Assembly (NCBI RefSeq): GCF_900110435.1
Contig: NZ_FODT01000017.1
Span: 1 to 64,000, forward strand
Reading direction: 5' to 3'
DNA length: 64,000 nucleotides
DNA from: Rhodopseudomonas pseudopalustris
GTDB lineage: Bacteria > Pseudomonadota > Alphaproteobacteria > Rhizobiales > Xanthobacteraceae
A program made the position numbers and the translations under genes. The notes beneath the pieces are model-generated. The model searched no databases. It was given only the letters and a program-made list of their open reading frames with translations, and was not told the DNA's origin. Positions 18,323-29,281 of the stretch are shown piece by piece. Numbering within the stretch: the stretch's first letter is position 1; each line of letters opens with the position of its first letter.

Positions 18323-18811
18323 ATGGCGGCAGATACCAACCAGGGCGATGCGCAGCACGCCTGGGACCTGATGAAGAAGATTACCTTCGCGATGCTGGCG
18401 ACACGGGACGGCGAAAAGCTTCGGTCCCGGCCGATGGCGGCCTATATTCGCCCCGAGGAAGGCGCGATCTATTTCCTGACTGATGTTCGCCGGCACAAGG
18501 ACGACGAGATCGCGCAGGATCACCACGTCAATCTCGGCTTTGCGGATGCGAGCGCGCAGAAATACGTTTCTGTATCGGGCTATGGCGCCATCTCGAACGA
18601 CCGCGCCAAGATCAAGGAGCTGTTCGGCACCGCCGCGAAAGCGTGGTGGGACAGTCCCGACGATCCGAATATCCGCATTCTCAAGGTCACCCCGGAAGAG
18701 GCCGAATACTGGGATTCGCCCGGCACCCTCGTCAGCTATGTGAAGATGGCTGTGGCGGCCGCGACCGGCTCGCGTCCCGATCTGGGCGAAAACCGCAAGG
18801 TCGCAATCTGA
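18323..18811 (+). CDS. pyridoxamine 5'-phosphate oxidase-like (general stress) protein
   Basis: A 162-residue flavin-binding split-barrel protein. It has the AWDLMKKITFAMLATRDGEKLRSRPM start, the EGAIYFLTDVRRHKDDEI strand and the VSVSGYGAISNDRAKIKELF block of the general-stress-protein-26 type PNPOx family. The tail IRILKVTPEEAEYWDSPGTLVSYVK is typical too. The family binds FMN or F420, but in vivo reactions are mostly unknown. The ATG at 18323 lies just after GGAGATTACGCA. Its stop overlaps the start of the next small gene (TGATG). Confidence 0.88.
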   Translation: MAADTNQGDAQHAWDLMKKITFAMLATRDGEKLRSRPMAAYIRPEEGAIYFLTDVRRHKDDEIAQDHHVNLGFADASAQKYVSVSGYGAISNDRAKIKELFGTAAKAWWDSPDDPNIRILKVTPEEAEYWDSPGTLVSYVKMAVAAATGSRPDLGENRKVAI

Positions 18812-19068
18812 TGACGCCCGAGCCGCAGGAAGATCCGAACAGGCCGGGCCCGTCGGAGCCGCCGCCCGAAGTGCCGCCGAGCACGCCCGGCACGCCGACA
18901 GAGCCGCCGCCGGAATCACCCCCGGGAAATCCCAATCCGGATATCCCGCCGCCGATCACCGAGCCCGGCGCACCGCCGCGTCCGGAGGAATTGCCCGGCA
19001 ACACGCCGGACGAAGTACCAATGCCGCCCTCGCCCGGACCCGGCGCTCCGAACCCGGCGGTGATGTGA
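18811..19068 (+). CDS. small proline-rich hypothetical protein
   Basis: An 85-residue protein that is almost entirely Pro, Glu, Gly, Asn and Thr (repeated PPP, PGTP and PGNP units), with no Cys, no aromatic core and no signal peptide, so it is probably disordered. Its ATG overlaps the stop of the preceding PNPOx-like gene by one base, which suggests translational coupling. Such a composition can also arise from chance GC-rich sequence, but the tight overlap and the directly adjacent hairpin favour a real gene. Function unknown. Confidence 0.55.
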   Translation: MTPEPQEDPNRPGPSEPPPEVPPSTPGTPTEPPPESPPGNPNPDIPPPITEPGAPPRPEELPGNTPDEVPMPPSPGPGAPNPAVM

Positions 19069-19096
19069 GGCGGCGCGTAGTTCGATGATCAGCGGG

Positions 19097-19122
19097 AGGC
19101 GGCGCGAGCAGCGCCGCCTTTA
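19097..19122 (+). terminator. possible terminator
   Basis: A 9-bp stem (AGGCGGCGC / GCGCCGCCT) with a GAGCA loop is followed only by TTTA, so it is weak. The remaining 19123-19353 shows no gene. Confidence 0.5.
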
Positions 19123-19353
19123 CTGCTGATCGCGTGCGCAATTGATCACCATCATTCGCTTCGCGAACCAGCCGCCTGAATGCGCAATGAATAGCAGCGC
19201 ATCGCGCGGCGGCGCGCAGCGAAATAATTAGCGGCGACTCACGGCGGACCGCCACAATCCGGCCCCACGGGTCATCGTTGATCGCATTCACGAACCGGTT
19301 CCGCCCTGGAACGGATAGTTTGGTTCGCAGCGTTTGATTCGCGGGGATTTCCG

Positions 19354-21465
19354 ATGAGAAGACTTCGACTAGCATTGCTCGCCACCACTGCAATCACCCT
19401 CTGGCAAGCGGCGAGCTTGCCGGCACGCGCCGACACCGCGCTGATGCTGATGGCGCAGGCCGCTCCGGCTCCGGACAAGGGTGACGAGAAAGACCGCAAG
19501 GGTCCGCCGCCAGGCGAGCGCAAAGGTCCGCCTCCGGGCGCCGCCCCGAGCCAGGCGCCGCCTCCCGCCGCAGCGCCTCAGCCGCGTCCCGCGCCGCCCC
19601 CCGCTGCTGCCCCCGCGCCACGCGCCGAGCCGCCGGCCGCCCCGCGCGCGGAGCCGCCGCCGCGTCCCGCTCCGCCGCCGGCGCCCCGTGCCGAGCCCCC
19701 TGCAGCCCCGCGCGCTGCGCCGCCGCCGCCTCCGCCGCCTCCAGCGGCTGCACCGCCGCGCCCGCCCGCACCTCCGGCTGAAAAGAGTGCGCCGCGCGTC
19801 GAGCCGCCAGCACCCCCGCGTGCGGCTCCGCCGCCGCCTCCCCCTGCAGCGGCTCCGCCAAAGCCATCCGCGCCGCCCGCTGCCGAGAAGGGAGCTACGC
19901 CGCCGCCGCCCCCCGCTGCGACTCCGCCAAGGCCGTCCGTGCCGCCCGCCGCCGACAAGGGAGCAGCCCCCACGCCGCCGCCCGCCGCGGCGCCGCAGCG
20001 ACAGCCCGCGCCTGCCGACAGGCTCGCGCCCGCCGACAAGGGTGGAGCGCCGAGCCAGCGCCCGACCCCGCCTGCGGCCGGCCAGATCGGCGCGCCACCG
20101 GCGGCCGGCTCGCCTCCGCCGGCTGCACAGACTCCGCCCCCGGCAGCCGGGCAGACCAGTGCGCCGACAACACCTCCGCCGGCCGGGCAGCCGCCTGCCG
20201 CGCAGACCGGCGCACCGGCTCAGCCCCCGGCAGGACAGCCGCCGGTCGCTCAGAAGGATGTGACGCCTCCGCCGCCGGCCGCCGGCCAGATCGGCGCGCC
20301 GACGCCGGCCACGCCGACGCCTGCCACCCCGACACAGCCGCCGGCCGGACAAACCACCGCGCCGGTTCCCGGCACGATCGGTCCGCAGGGCGCGCAACCC
20401 GGCGCTGCCGGCGCTCTGCCGCCGGGCGCCCCGGTCGCACGCACGCCACCGCCGACGGTGACCGCGCCGATCCCCGCCGCGCCGCCGCCCGCACAGGCGC
20501 TCACCCCGATCGCCCCGGGCGCCGCGCCGCAAGGTCCGCGCAACATCACCGACTTCCGCAGCGAACGCCGTGAGGTCCAGCAAGGCGGCCGCACTGTGAT
20601 CACCGAGCCCGGCCGCATCATCGTGCGCGACCCGAACGGGCAGGAGTTCATCCGCCATAACGAGATGGATCGGTTCCGCTACGGCGCGCGCAACATCCGG
20701 ACCGAGAAGATCCGCGGCGGCGACACCCGCACCATCGTGGTCCGTCCTGATGGCTCGGAGATCATCAACGTGACCGGTGGCGACGGCCAGTTGCTCCGCC
20801 GTATCCGCCGCGACCGCCAAGGCCGCGAGATCATCATCATCGACAACAGCTTCGGTCCGCGTGACCGGGCGAATTTCTACGTCGACCTGCCGCCGCCGGT
20901 GCTTCGTATGCCGCGCGACCGTTACATCGTCGATTACGAGGACGCCTCGCCGGAGCTGATCTACGAAACCCTCGACGCCCCGCCGGTAGAGCGGATCCAG
21001 CGCCGCTACTCCATGGACGAGATCCGCTACAGCCCGTCGGTGCGGCAGCGGATGCCCTCGATCGATCTCAACACGATCACATTCGAGCTCGGTTCGTGGG
21101 ACATTTCGCCGGATCAGGCGTCCAAGCTGCAGGCGATCGCCGACGGTCTGAACCGGTCGATCTCGCGCAACCCGCGCGAGGTGTTCCTGATCGAGGGCCA
21201 CACCGACGCGACCGGCAACGACACCGACAATCTGTCGCTGTCGGACCGCCGCGCCGAATCCGCCGCCGCGCTGCTCACCCAGCAATTCGCGGTGCCGGCC
21301 GAGAACCTGACCTCGCAGGGTTATGGCGAGCAGTACCTCAAGGTGCAGACCGACGGACCGGAGCGGCAGAACCGCCGCGTCACCGTCCGCCGCATCACGC
21401 CGCTGCTGAACGGCGGTCAGGCCTCGCTGCCGCCGCCGCCCCCCGGCACCGCACCGCGGCGCTGA
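19354..21465 (+). CDS. OmpA-family outer-membrane protein with a long proline/alanine-rich region
   Basis: A 703-residue exported protein. The signal peptide ends near ARA (residue 26). Residues about 35-395 are a very low-complexity Pro/Ala/Gly region with poly-proline runs and repeated PPAAGQ and PPRP units. A basic, DUF-like middle part follows (about 400-570; repeated RRDRQGREIIIIDN and DLPPPVLRMPRDRYI). The C-terminus (about 575-690) is an OmpA peptidoglycan-binding domain: ITFELGSWDISPDQ, VFLIEGHTDATG and LSLSDRRAESAAALL. The protein probably bridges outer membrane and cell wall, with the proline-rich arm spanning the periplasm or surface. A terminator follows. Confidence 0.85.
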   Translation: MRRLRLALLATTAITLWQAASLPARADTALMLMAQAAPAPDKGDEKDRKGPPPGERKGPPPGAAPSQAPPPAAAPQPRPAPPPAAAPAPRAEPPAAPRAEPPPRPAPPPAPRAEPPAAPRAAPPPPPPPPAAAPPRPPAPPAEKSAPRVEPPAPPRAAPPPPPPAAAPPKPSAPPAAEKGATPPPPPAATPPRPSVPPAADKGAAPTPPPAAAPQRQPAPADRLAPADKGGAPSQRPTPPAAGQIGAPPAAGSPPPAAQTPPPAAGQTSAPTTPPPAGQPPAAQTGAPAQPPAGQPPVAQKDVTPPPPAAGQIGAPTPATPTPATPTQPPAGQTTAPVPGTIGPQGAQPGAAGALPPGAPVARTPPPTVTAPIPAAPPPAQALTPIAPGAAPQGPRNITDFRSERREVQQGGRTVITEPGRIIVRDPNGQEFIRHNEMDRFRYGARNIRTEKIRGGDTRTIVVRPDGSEIINVTGGDGQLLRRIRRDRQGREIIIIDNSFGPRDRANFYVDLPPPVLRMPRDRYIVDYEDASPELIYETLDAPPVERIQRRYSMDEIRYSPSVRQRMPSIDLNTITFELGSWDISPDQASKLQAIADGLNRSISRNPREVFLIEGHTDATGNDTDNLSLSDRRAESAAALLTQQFAVPAENLTSQGYGEQYLKVQTDGPERQNRRVTVRRITPLLNGGQASLPPPPPGTAPRR

Positions 21466-21485
21466 AGGTCAGCGTCACACCAACG

Positions 21486-21515
21486 AAAAAGCCGCGCTTC
21501 GTGCGCGGCTTTTTT
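21486..21515 (+). terminator. rho-independent terminator
   Basis: AAAAAGCCGCGC, loop TTCGT, then GCGCGGCTTTTTT. It lies after the OmpA-family gene and could act in both directions. Confidence 0.85.
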
Positions 21516-21573
21516 ACGAGCTGATTGATCCGGTGCGAGACGATACGAGCTCGCTTTCAAGCGCTCAAGCGCC

Positions 21574-22101
21574 TCAGCGGGTGACGAGGACCTGGGTGCC
21601 GACCGAAACGCGCTGATACAGATCACTGATATCGTCGTTCAGCATCCGGATGCAGCCGTAGGAGACGAAGCCGCCGACCGAGTTCGGACGGTTGGTGCCG
21701 TGGATCGCGTATTCGCCGCCGGCCAGCGTCATCGCAGCGACGCCCATCGGGTTTTCCGGCGTGCCGCCCGGGATCACATCGGGTATCGCCGGATTGTCGC
21801 GCTTCACGTCCGCCGGCGGCGACCATGCCGGATTGCGGTACTTGCCGTCGATCTTGGTGACGCCTTCCCAGCGCTTGCCGGCCTTGCCGACGCCGACCGG
21901 ATAGCGCACCGCTTGGCCCGGTTCGACCACTAGATAAAGCCGGCGCTCGTTGGTCTTGACCACGATGGTCCCCGGCGAATAGTCGCCACGGAAGCTCACC
22001 AGATCGGGCCGCGCCTGGGCATCAGGCGCCGTCAGCACGAAGGCCGAGGCCAGAGCCGCCACCGCACCCGCGGTCTTCGCCGAACGAAATCCAAAAGACA
22101 T
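21574..22101 (-). CDS. L,D-transpeptidase (YkuD domain)
   Basis: A 175-residue exported enzyme that makes 3-3 peptidoglycan cross-links or attaches proteins to the wall. The signal peptide ends near AQA (residue 30). The YkuD domain contains TIVVKTNERRLYLV, GVGKAGKRWEGVTKI, the conserved HGTNRPNSVGG (H134) and the catalytic cysteine C150 in SYGCIRM. The ATG read from 22099-22101 places the signal peptide at the start; the open frame upstream has no such feature. It lies convergent to the OmpA-type wall-binding protein. Confidence 0.92.
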   Translation of the reverse strand: MSFGFRSAKTAGAVAALASAFVLTAPDAQARPDLVSFRGDYSPGTIVVKTNERRLYLVVEPGQAVRYPVGVGKAGKRWEGVTKIDGKYRNPAWSPPADVKRDNPAIPDVIPGGTPENPMGVAAMTLAGGEYAIHGTNRPNSVGGFVSYGCIRMLNDDISDLYQRVSVGTQVLVTR

Positions 22102-22482
22102 TCCGTCTCTCCAGTTTCCTCTGCCGGTCTCATCGTGCCCGACCCGGCCGCCCACATGCCTCGCCATTGTAGCGCCGCAGATTAACCGAGTGATTCTGAC
22201 CGGTAACAGGGACGGGGATTGGACGCGGCATTCAAAGAAAATCCGTTCAACAAAGTAAATAGCTGGGAAACAACACTCGGTCGCAAAGTGGCTGTCGGCG
22301 CCGATCGGCCTCACACATGTTGTTGAACGGGCACAAACAGTCGCGGGCGGCCGCCTGAGCCGCGACTATCCGTCGCCCAAATTGAGGGGATTTGACGCAG
22401 CCGGACCGGGCGGCTGGGGGAGGGTCTCCGCAAAACGAAGCGCCCTGCCCCCGAAGGAGGCAGGGCGCTGTCGCAATCGCGG
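22102..22482. other. gene-free stretch upstream of the L,D-transpeptidase
   Basis: No gene is supported. The part near 22180-22330 is AT-richer and probably holds the L,D-transpeptidase promoter. The acs terminator lies at 22431-22470. Confidence 0.4.
22431..22470 (-). terminator. terminator of acs
   Basis: An 11-bp stem (AGCGCCCTGCC / GGCAGGGCGCT) just downstream of the acs stop. On the minus strand it runs into TTCGTTTTGC. Confidence 0.75.
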
Positions 22483-24435
<1,953 letters not shown>

Positions 24436-24917
24436 TCTTTCCTCCACCCGAATACGCGGCCTTGCCGCACCCGCCGTCAGTGCCCGGACCGCAAATCGCT
24501 TCAAGACCGGCGGCCCACCTGTCAGCACATCCCGCTTCGCCGGATCGTACACTGCCGATCGGGCGAAATCGCGAAAACCGCTGATGGATGAGCGTCGCCG
24601 GCGAAGAGACGTGCGATCGTCTCACCATTCCGGCCGTTGTTGTTCGGGCGATTATGCGTCGGCGTGCCCGGTAACGACAAGCCGGCGTCCATCCGACTTT
24701 TGGCGCTGATTGTCGCCGGTCCGGCCGGCGCGGCGTGTCGAGCAACCGGGAGCGGCCTGGCGCGGAAGCTGCCGGCGGCTGCCCCGCCGCCCGCAAACCA
24801 ATGATCGATCGACAGAATTTCGATACGCCGGGGCGGCCGGCGAGGCTGGGAAGCGGCAGGCGCCATCCGCCTCCCCGACGCGCTGGCGATGCCGCCGGCC
24901 GACGACGGGGATGCCGG
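24436..24917. other. gene-free stretch upstream of acs
   Basis: These 482 bases hold no supported gene. Sequence from 24700 to 24910 is as GC-rich as coding DNA and has long open frames, but none has a recognisable product or start site. The acs promoter must lie between about 24440 and 24650. Confidence 0.4.
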
Positions 24918-25595
24918 CTATCGGACTGGCTGCTTCAGCGTCCATACGCCGGTCGCCTTGATCTCGGCGTCTTCGAGCTCGCGCGTCACCGGCACGCCGT
25001 AGCTGGCGAGCTGGGTGAGCTTGTCCTTCGGCAGATAATAGCGCCCCGGATCGCCGATCAGCACGAACGCGCCGCCGTCTGCCCGGTTCTGCAGAAACCC
25101 GAAGGCCAGGTCGGCGATGTCGCTCTGATAGAAAATGTCGCCGGCGAGCACGGTCTCGGCCGGCGCCACATGGGGCGCGGCGAGCAGATCGTCGCCGCTG
25201 ACCGCGATCGCCACGCCATTTGCCGCCGCGTTGACCGCGATCGCCTCGCGCGCAAAGCCGTCGATGTCGAACGCGGTCACGCGCCGCGCGCCGGCCTTCA
25301 TCGCCGCGATCGCCACCAGCCCCGAACCGGAGGCGAAATCGATCACGTCGCGGCCGGCGACGGTTTCGGGATGATCGAGCAGATAGCGCGCCAGCGCCTG
25401 CCCGCCCGCCCAGGCGAACGCCCAGAACGGCGGCGGCAACCCGGCCTCGCCGAGCTCCTCCTCGGTCTTGCTCCACAGCGGCAACGCCTCGTCGGCGACA
25501 TGCAGCATCACCTCCGGCACCAGCGGCACAGGACGCAGCCGCGTATTGGCGCGAATGAAAGCGATCGGATCGGCGATGGCGGAGGTGCTGCTCAT
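24918..25595 (-). CDS. class I methyltransferase, ETF-beta lysine methyltransferase-like
   Basis: A 225-residue SAM-dependent methyltransferase. PPPFWAFAWAGGQALARYLLDHP precedes motif I (VIDFASGSGLVAIAA), then AFDIDGFA and LAGDIFYQ. This arrangement is characteristic of the METTL20-like enzymes that trimethylate lysines of electron-transfer-flavoprotein beta in mitochondria and alphaproteobacteria. The family assignment is by motif memory; nicotinamide N-methyltransferase-like proteins share the pattern. The ATG read from 25593-25595 gives the usual short N-terminus. A repeat lies upstream. Confidence 0.75.
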   Translation of the reverse strand: MSSTSAIADPIAFIRANTRLRPVPLVPEVMLHVADEALPLWSKTEEELGEAGLPPPFWAFAWAGGQALARYLLDHPETVAGRDVIDFASGSGLVAIAAMKAGARRVTAFDIDGFAREAIAVNAAANGVAIAVSGDDLLAAPHVAPAETVLAGDIFYQSDIADLAFGFLQNRADGGAFVLIGDPGRYYLPKDKLTQLASYGVPVTRELEDAEIKATGVWTLKQPVR

Positions 25596-25639
25596 CAGCC
25601 GGTGATGCGCGGATACCGCAGCGATGTCCACGCCCAACT

Positions 25640-25739
25640 GTCATCGCCCGCGAAGGCGGGCGATCCAGTATTGCAGAGAGTCAGAGGTTGAACGCGAGCG
25701 CTCTGGGATACTGGGTCCCCCGCTTTCGCCCGGGATGAC
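25640..25739. repeat. paired palindromic repeat (GTCATCGCCCGC type)
   Basis: It starts GTCATCGCCCGCGAAGGCGGGCGATCCAG in pieces (hairpin 25645-25668) and ends CGCTTTCGCCCGGGATGAC. CCAGTATT and ATACTGG form the inner inverted pair. Confidence 0.65.
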
Positions 25740-25766
25740 GTCAGTTCCCGGCGCAGGCGCTGAGTA

Positions 25767-26180
25767 CTAAACCCCGCCCATCTTGCAGATCAGCTTCCAT
25801 TCGTCCGCCATCACCGGCTGCACCGACAGGCGCGAGTATTTCAGCAGCGCCATTTCGGCGAGCTTCGGTTCGGCCTTGACGGCGACCAGCGTCACCGGCG
25901 TCTTCAGCTTCTTGTCGGCCTTGAGGTCGACGCAGACGAATTTGCCGCTTTCGTCGGTCGGGTCGGGATAGGCCTCGCGGATGATCTCGGCGATGCCGAC
26001 GATCTCCTTGCCCTCGTTGGAGTGATAGAAGAAGGCGCTGTCGCCTTTCTTCATCGCGATCATATGCAGCTTGGCGGAGTGGTTGCGGACGCCGGTCCAG
26101 GCCTCGCCCTTGGCGCCCTTGGCCACCTGCTGGTCCCACGACCACACCGAGGGCTCGGATTTCACCAGCCAGTACGCCAT
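25767..26180 (-). CDS. EVE domain protein
   Basis: A 137-residue protein consisting of one EVE domain, a PUA-like fold that binds modified bases. MAYWLVKSEPSVWSWDQ opens the domain, GVRNHSAKLHM and GDSAFFYHSNEGKEIVGIAEI form the ligand pocket strands, and the protein ends LICKMGGV. This is the stand-alone form common in proteobacteria; its physiological ligand is not settled. It lies 3 bases downstream of gpsA on the same strand, so it is likely in the tsaD-gpsA-EVE operon. Confidence 0.92.
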   Translation of the reverse strand: MAYWLVKSEPSVWSWDQQVAKGAKGEAWTGVRNHSAKLHMIAMKKGDSAFFYHSNEGKEIVGIAEIIREAYPDPTDESGKFVCVDLKADKKLKTPVTLVAVKAEPKLAEMALLKYSRLSVQPVMADEWKLICKMGGV

Positions 26181-26183
26181 CGT

Positions 26184-27173
26184 CTATTCCTCAGCCTTCA
26201 ACGGCCGCGTCAGCAGGCCTTCGATCGCAGCATCTACGCCGAGCTGGCCTTGGAGGATCGCCGCGACCGCGGTCGAGATCGGCATCTCGACGCCCTTGGC
26301 CTGCGCCATCTCCAGCAGCACCGGCGCGGTGTAGTAGCCCTCGGCGAGCTTGCCGTGGGCGGCCTCATCGATGCTCTCGCCGCGGCCGAGCGCCATGCCG
26401 AACGAGAAATTGCGCGATTGCGGCGTCGAGCAGCACATCGTCAGATCGCCGAGGCCCGACAGGCCGTGCATGGTCTCGATCCGCGCCCCATAGGCCTTGC
26501 CGAACCGCACCAGCTCGACGAAGCCGCGCGTCGTCATCGCCGCCAGCGCCGAGGCGCCGAGCTTGCGGCCCGCGACGATGCCGGCCGCGATCGCCATCAC
26601 GTTCTTGGTGGCGCCGCCGAGTTCGACGCCGCGCACGTCGGTCGAGTGATAGGGGCGGAAGCTGCCGGAATTCATCGCCTGCGCCAGCGCCTGCGCGATC
26701 GCGGCGTCGCTCGCCGCAATCGTCACCGCGGTCGGCAGGCCGCGCGCGACGTCGGCGGCGAAGCTCGGGCCGGACAGGATCGCCGGAATCGCGTTCGGCG
26801 CGCATTCGGCGATGATCTCGGTCATGAAGCGGTGGGTGCCGTGCTCGATCCCCTTGGCGCAGGCGATCAGCGGCGTGCGCGCGGCTATCAGCGGCTGCAG
26901 CGAGGTGGCGACCGAGCGCAGCACCTGCGCCGGGACCACCAGCAGCAGCGCCTCGGCGCGGGCGGCTTCTGCGAGATCGCGCGTCACCTTGATCGACGGC
27001 TCGAGCCTGACCCCGGGCAGGAATCTGCTTTCGCGCGTCTGTTCGAGATGCTGCGCATGGCCGGGATCGTGCTCCCACAGCGTGACGCTGCGGCCGGCGC
27101 GCGCCGCCGTCAGCGCCAGCGCGGTTCCCCACGCGCCGCCGCCGAGCACGGCGATCGAGTTAAATGCTGACAC
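26184..27173 (-). CDS. gpsA: glycerol-3-phosphate dehydrogenase [NAD(P)+]
   Basis: Reduces dihydroxyacetone phosphate to sn-glycerol 3-phosphate for phospholipid synthesis. About 329 residues from a GTG start at 27171-27173 ([19 protein letters not shown]). A TTG five codons earlier is the alternative; no ATG fits. The Rossmann loop GGGAWG is at 11-16, and the catalytic lysines are in [10 protein letters not shown] and [41 protein letters not shown] is a family hallmark. The gene lies 36 bases after tsaD, so they are probably co-transcribed. Confidence 0.95.
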   Translation of the reverse strand: MSAFNSIAVLGGGAWGTALALTAARAGRSVTLWEHDPGHAQHLEQTRESRFLPGVRLEPSIKVTRDLAEAARAEALLLVVPAQVLRSVATSLQPLIAARTPLIACAKGIEHGTHRFMTEIIAECAPNAIPAILSGPSFAADVARGLPTAVTIAASDAAIAQALAQAMNSGSFRPYHSTDVRGVELGGATKNVMAIAAGIVAGRKLGASALAAMTTRGFVELVRFGKAYGARIETMHGLSGLGDLTMCCSTPQSRNFSFGMALGRGESIDEAAHGKLAEGYYTAPVLLEMAQAKGVEMPISTAVAAILQGQLGVDAAIEGLLTRPLKAEE

Positions 27174-27209
27174 GGACGCCTCGCACAATCGAATGAGCCA
27201 TCATCGGTT

Positions 27210-28301
27210 TCAGAATCCCGCGCGCGTATTGGCGAATTTTCCCGGCGCGGTCGCGTTGGCGTCGAGCAGCCAGCGGGCGCGGGGCGCCGCGTCCATGGTG
27301 TCGGTCAGGCCGAGCGCGAGACGCTCGGCGCCGGCCCAGGCGATCATCGCGCCGTTGTCGGTGCACAGCGCCGGCGGCGGCACCATCAGCGTGGTCTGCG
27401 CCTTCGCGGCGACCTCGCGCAAAGGCCGGCGGATCGCCTGATTGGCGGCGACCCCGCCGGCCGCGACCAGCGCCTTCGGCGCGCCGAAGCGCTCGCGGAA
27501 CAACCGCAGCCCGGCGCCCAGCCGGTCGGCCATCGAGTCCAGCACCGCGGCCTGGAAGCCGGCGCACAGATCGTTGATGTCCTGCGGCTCCAGCGGCGTC
27601 AGCCGGCTGGCCTCGTTGCGCACCGCGGTCTTGAGGCCGGACAGCGAGAAATTGGCGTCGGGCCGCCCCAGCATCGGCCGCGGGAACGCGAACCGCGCGG
27701 CGTCGCCGGACGCCGCTGCGCGCTCGACCTGCGGCCCGCCCGGATAAGGCAGCCCCAGCATCTTGGCGATCTTGTCGAACGCCTCGCCGATCGCATCGTC
27801 CACCGTGGTGCCGAGCCGGACGTAGTCGCCGACGCCGAGCACGGCGACAATCTGGGTGTGGCCGCCGGAGGCGAGGAACAGGCAGTAAGGAAACTCGGTC
27901 GCATCCGTCAGCCGCGGCGTCAGCGCGTGCGCCTCGAGGTGATTGACCGCGATCAGCGGCGTATTGTGCACCAGCGCGATCGCCTTCGCGGTGGTCAGCC
28001 CGACGATGACGCCGCCGATCAGCCCCGGCCCTGCCGCCGCGGCGACGCCCGAGAGCTGCGCGAAACCGGTTCCCGCTTCCCGCATGGCATTTGCGACGAT
28101 GCCGTCGAGCAGATCGACATGCGCCCGCGCGGCGATCTCCGGTACAACGCCACCGAACGGCGCGTGTTCGTCGATTTGCGAGCGCACGATGTTGGAGAGA
28201 ATCCGGCCGCTGCCGTCGGCGCGGCGTTCGACCACGGCGGCGGCGGTTTCATCGCAGGTTGTCTCGATTCCGAGCACCAGCAAGGTTTGTTCACTAGTCA
28301 A
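27210..28301 (-). CDS. tsaD: tRNA N6-adenosine threonylcarbamoyltransferase
   Basis: Transfers threonylcarbamoyl to A37 of ANN-reading tRNAs, with TsaB and TsaE. About 363 residues. [16 protein letters not shown] is the N-terminal ASKHA motif, [10 protein letters not shown] provides metal ligands, and [19 protein letters not shown] and [11 protein letters not shown] complete the family. The start is uncertain: a TTG at 28299-28301 lies 8 bases after AAGG and gives the usual family N-terminus, while an ATG 18 codons earlier (28353-28355) adds residues without similarity. It is divergent from hemD. Confidence 0.93.
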   Translation of the reverse strand: MTSEQTLLVLGIETTCDETAAAVVERRADGSGRILSNIVRSQIDEHAPFGGVVPEIAARAHVDLLDGIVANAMREAGTGFAQLSGVAAAAGPGLIGGVIVGLTTAKAIALVHNTPLIAVNHLEAHALTPRLTDATEFPYCLFLASGGHTQIVAVLGVGDYVRLGTTVDDAIGEAFDKIAKMLGLPYPGGPQVERAAASGDAARFAFPRPMLGRPDANFSLSGLKTAVRNEASRLTPLEPQDINDLCAGFQAAVLDSMADRLGAGLRLFRERFGAPKALVAAGGVAANQAIRRPLREVAAKAQTTLMVPPPALCTDNGAMIAWAGAERLALGLTDTMDAAPRARWLLDANATAPGKFANTRAGF

Positions 28302-28483
28302 ATTGAGCCCTTGCGTTTGCGGCCGAACCAGCGTTCTCCTTGCTTCGCGTAGCATTGCGGGGTCGCGGAATGCAATCATCCGGTCGGCTCCCCGCGGCTC
28401 CGGCAAAGTCTGATGGCCCGCTTGTTCCGGCGGCCGCATCGGCTCCTGTTTCCCTCTCGCATGCGAGGACGTCAGGCGTGGCT

Positions 28484-29221
28484 ATGCTCGTCACCCGCCC
28501 GCAACCCGATAATGACGCGACCGCAGCGGCGCTGCGCGCGAAAGGTTACGACGTGTTGCTGGCGCCGATGCTGCGGTTCGAACCGCTGCCGTTTCCGGAT
28601 GATCAGGACACGATCACCACCGGCGTGATCGTCACCAGCGCCAATGCGCTGCGGGCGATCGAGCATCAGCCGGGCTTTGCGCGACTGCTGAAGCTGCCGC
28701 TGTTCGCGGTCGGCAAACATACCGCACGCGCCGCACGCGACGCTGGGTTCCAGGATGTCGTGGTCGCCGACGGCGACGCCGCCCGGCTGCGGCTGAAGGT
28801 CTCCGACAGCGTCCGCGGTAAAAAGAAGACCGAAGGCACGTTGCTGTATCTGGCCGGCGCCGACCTGTCGCGCGACCTCGCCGGCGAATTGCGCGAAGAC
28901 GGCTTCAACGTCGTGATGCAGACCACTTATCGGATGGCGCCGGTGCCGACCCTGCCGGTGAGTGTCTGCGACGCTTTCGCAGCTCATCGCATCGAGGCGG
29001 TGCTACATTATTCGCGACGCAGCGCGCGCGCCTTCATCGACGCGACGCGGGAGTCGGGAATCGAGATCTCGGCGCTGGCGATCCCGCAATGCTGCCTGTC
29101 GGAGACAGTCTCCGAGGTGGTGCGCGAGGCTGGCGCCACACAGGTGACGGTGGCGCGCACGCCCGACGAGCCGGCGCTGTTCGAAGCGCTGGACCGTGCG
29201 ATCGGCGCGCCGGCGCGCTAA
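28484..29221 (+). CDS. hemD: uroporphyrinogen-III synthase
   Basis: Cyclises hydroxymethylbilane to uroporphyrinogen III for heme, siroheme, B12 and bacteriochlorophyll. 245 residues from the ATG at 28484 (MLVTRPQPDNDATAAALRAKG, the family start). The two-domain fold is supported by ITTGVIVTSANALRAIE in domain 1 and VLHYSRRSARAFIDA in domain 2. This family is poorly conserved, so context matters: the two genes that follow are mic60 and hemY, the order known from alphaproteobacteria. hemC, often directly upstream of hemD, is absent here and tsaD points away instead. Confidence 0.9.
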   Translation: MLVTRPQPDNDATAAALRAKGYDVLLAPMLRFEPLPFPDDQDTITTGVIVTSANALRAIEHQPGFARLLKLPLFAVGKHTARAARDAGFQDVVVADGDAARLRLKVSDSVRGKKKTEGTLLYLAGADLSRDLAGELREDGFNVVMQTTYRMAPVPTLPVSVCDAFAAHRIEAVLHYSRRSARAFIDATRESGIEISALAIPQCCLSETVSEVVREAGATQVTVARTPDEPALFEALDRAIGAPAR

Positions 29222-29281
29222 GTAACAACGCCCCGGACCGAAAACGGATTCGGCTGGACAGGTGACGAGGAACGGTTGCGG

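Noticed and set aside
19369-21285. Arg/Gly-rich minus-strand frame opposite the OmpA gene
   Set aside because: It mirrors the proline-codon runs of the real gene; there is no start site or recognisable domain.
24652-25644. 330-codon frame overlapping the methyltransferase
   Set aside because: It is Arg-rich and out of frame with the recognisable SAM motifs.
28302-28483. Remnant of hemC upstream of hemD
   Set aside because: The 180 bases show no similarity to HemC termini in any frame.
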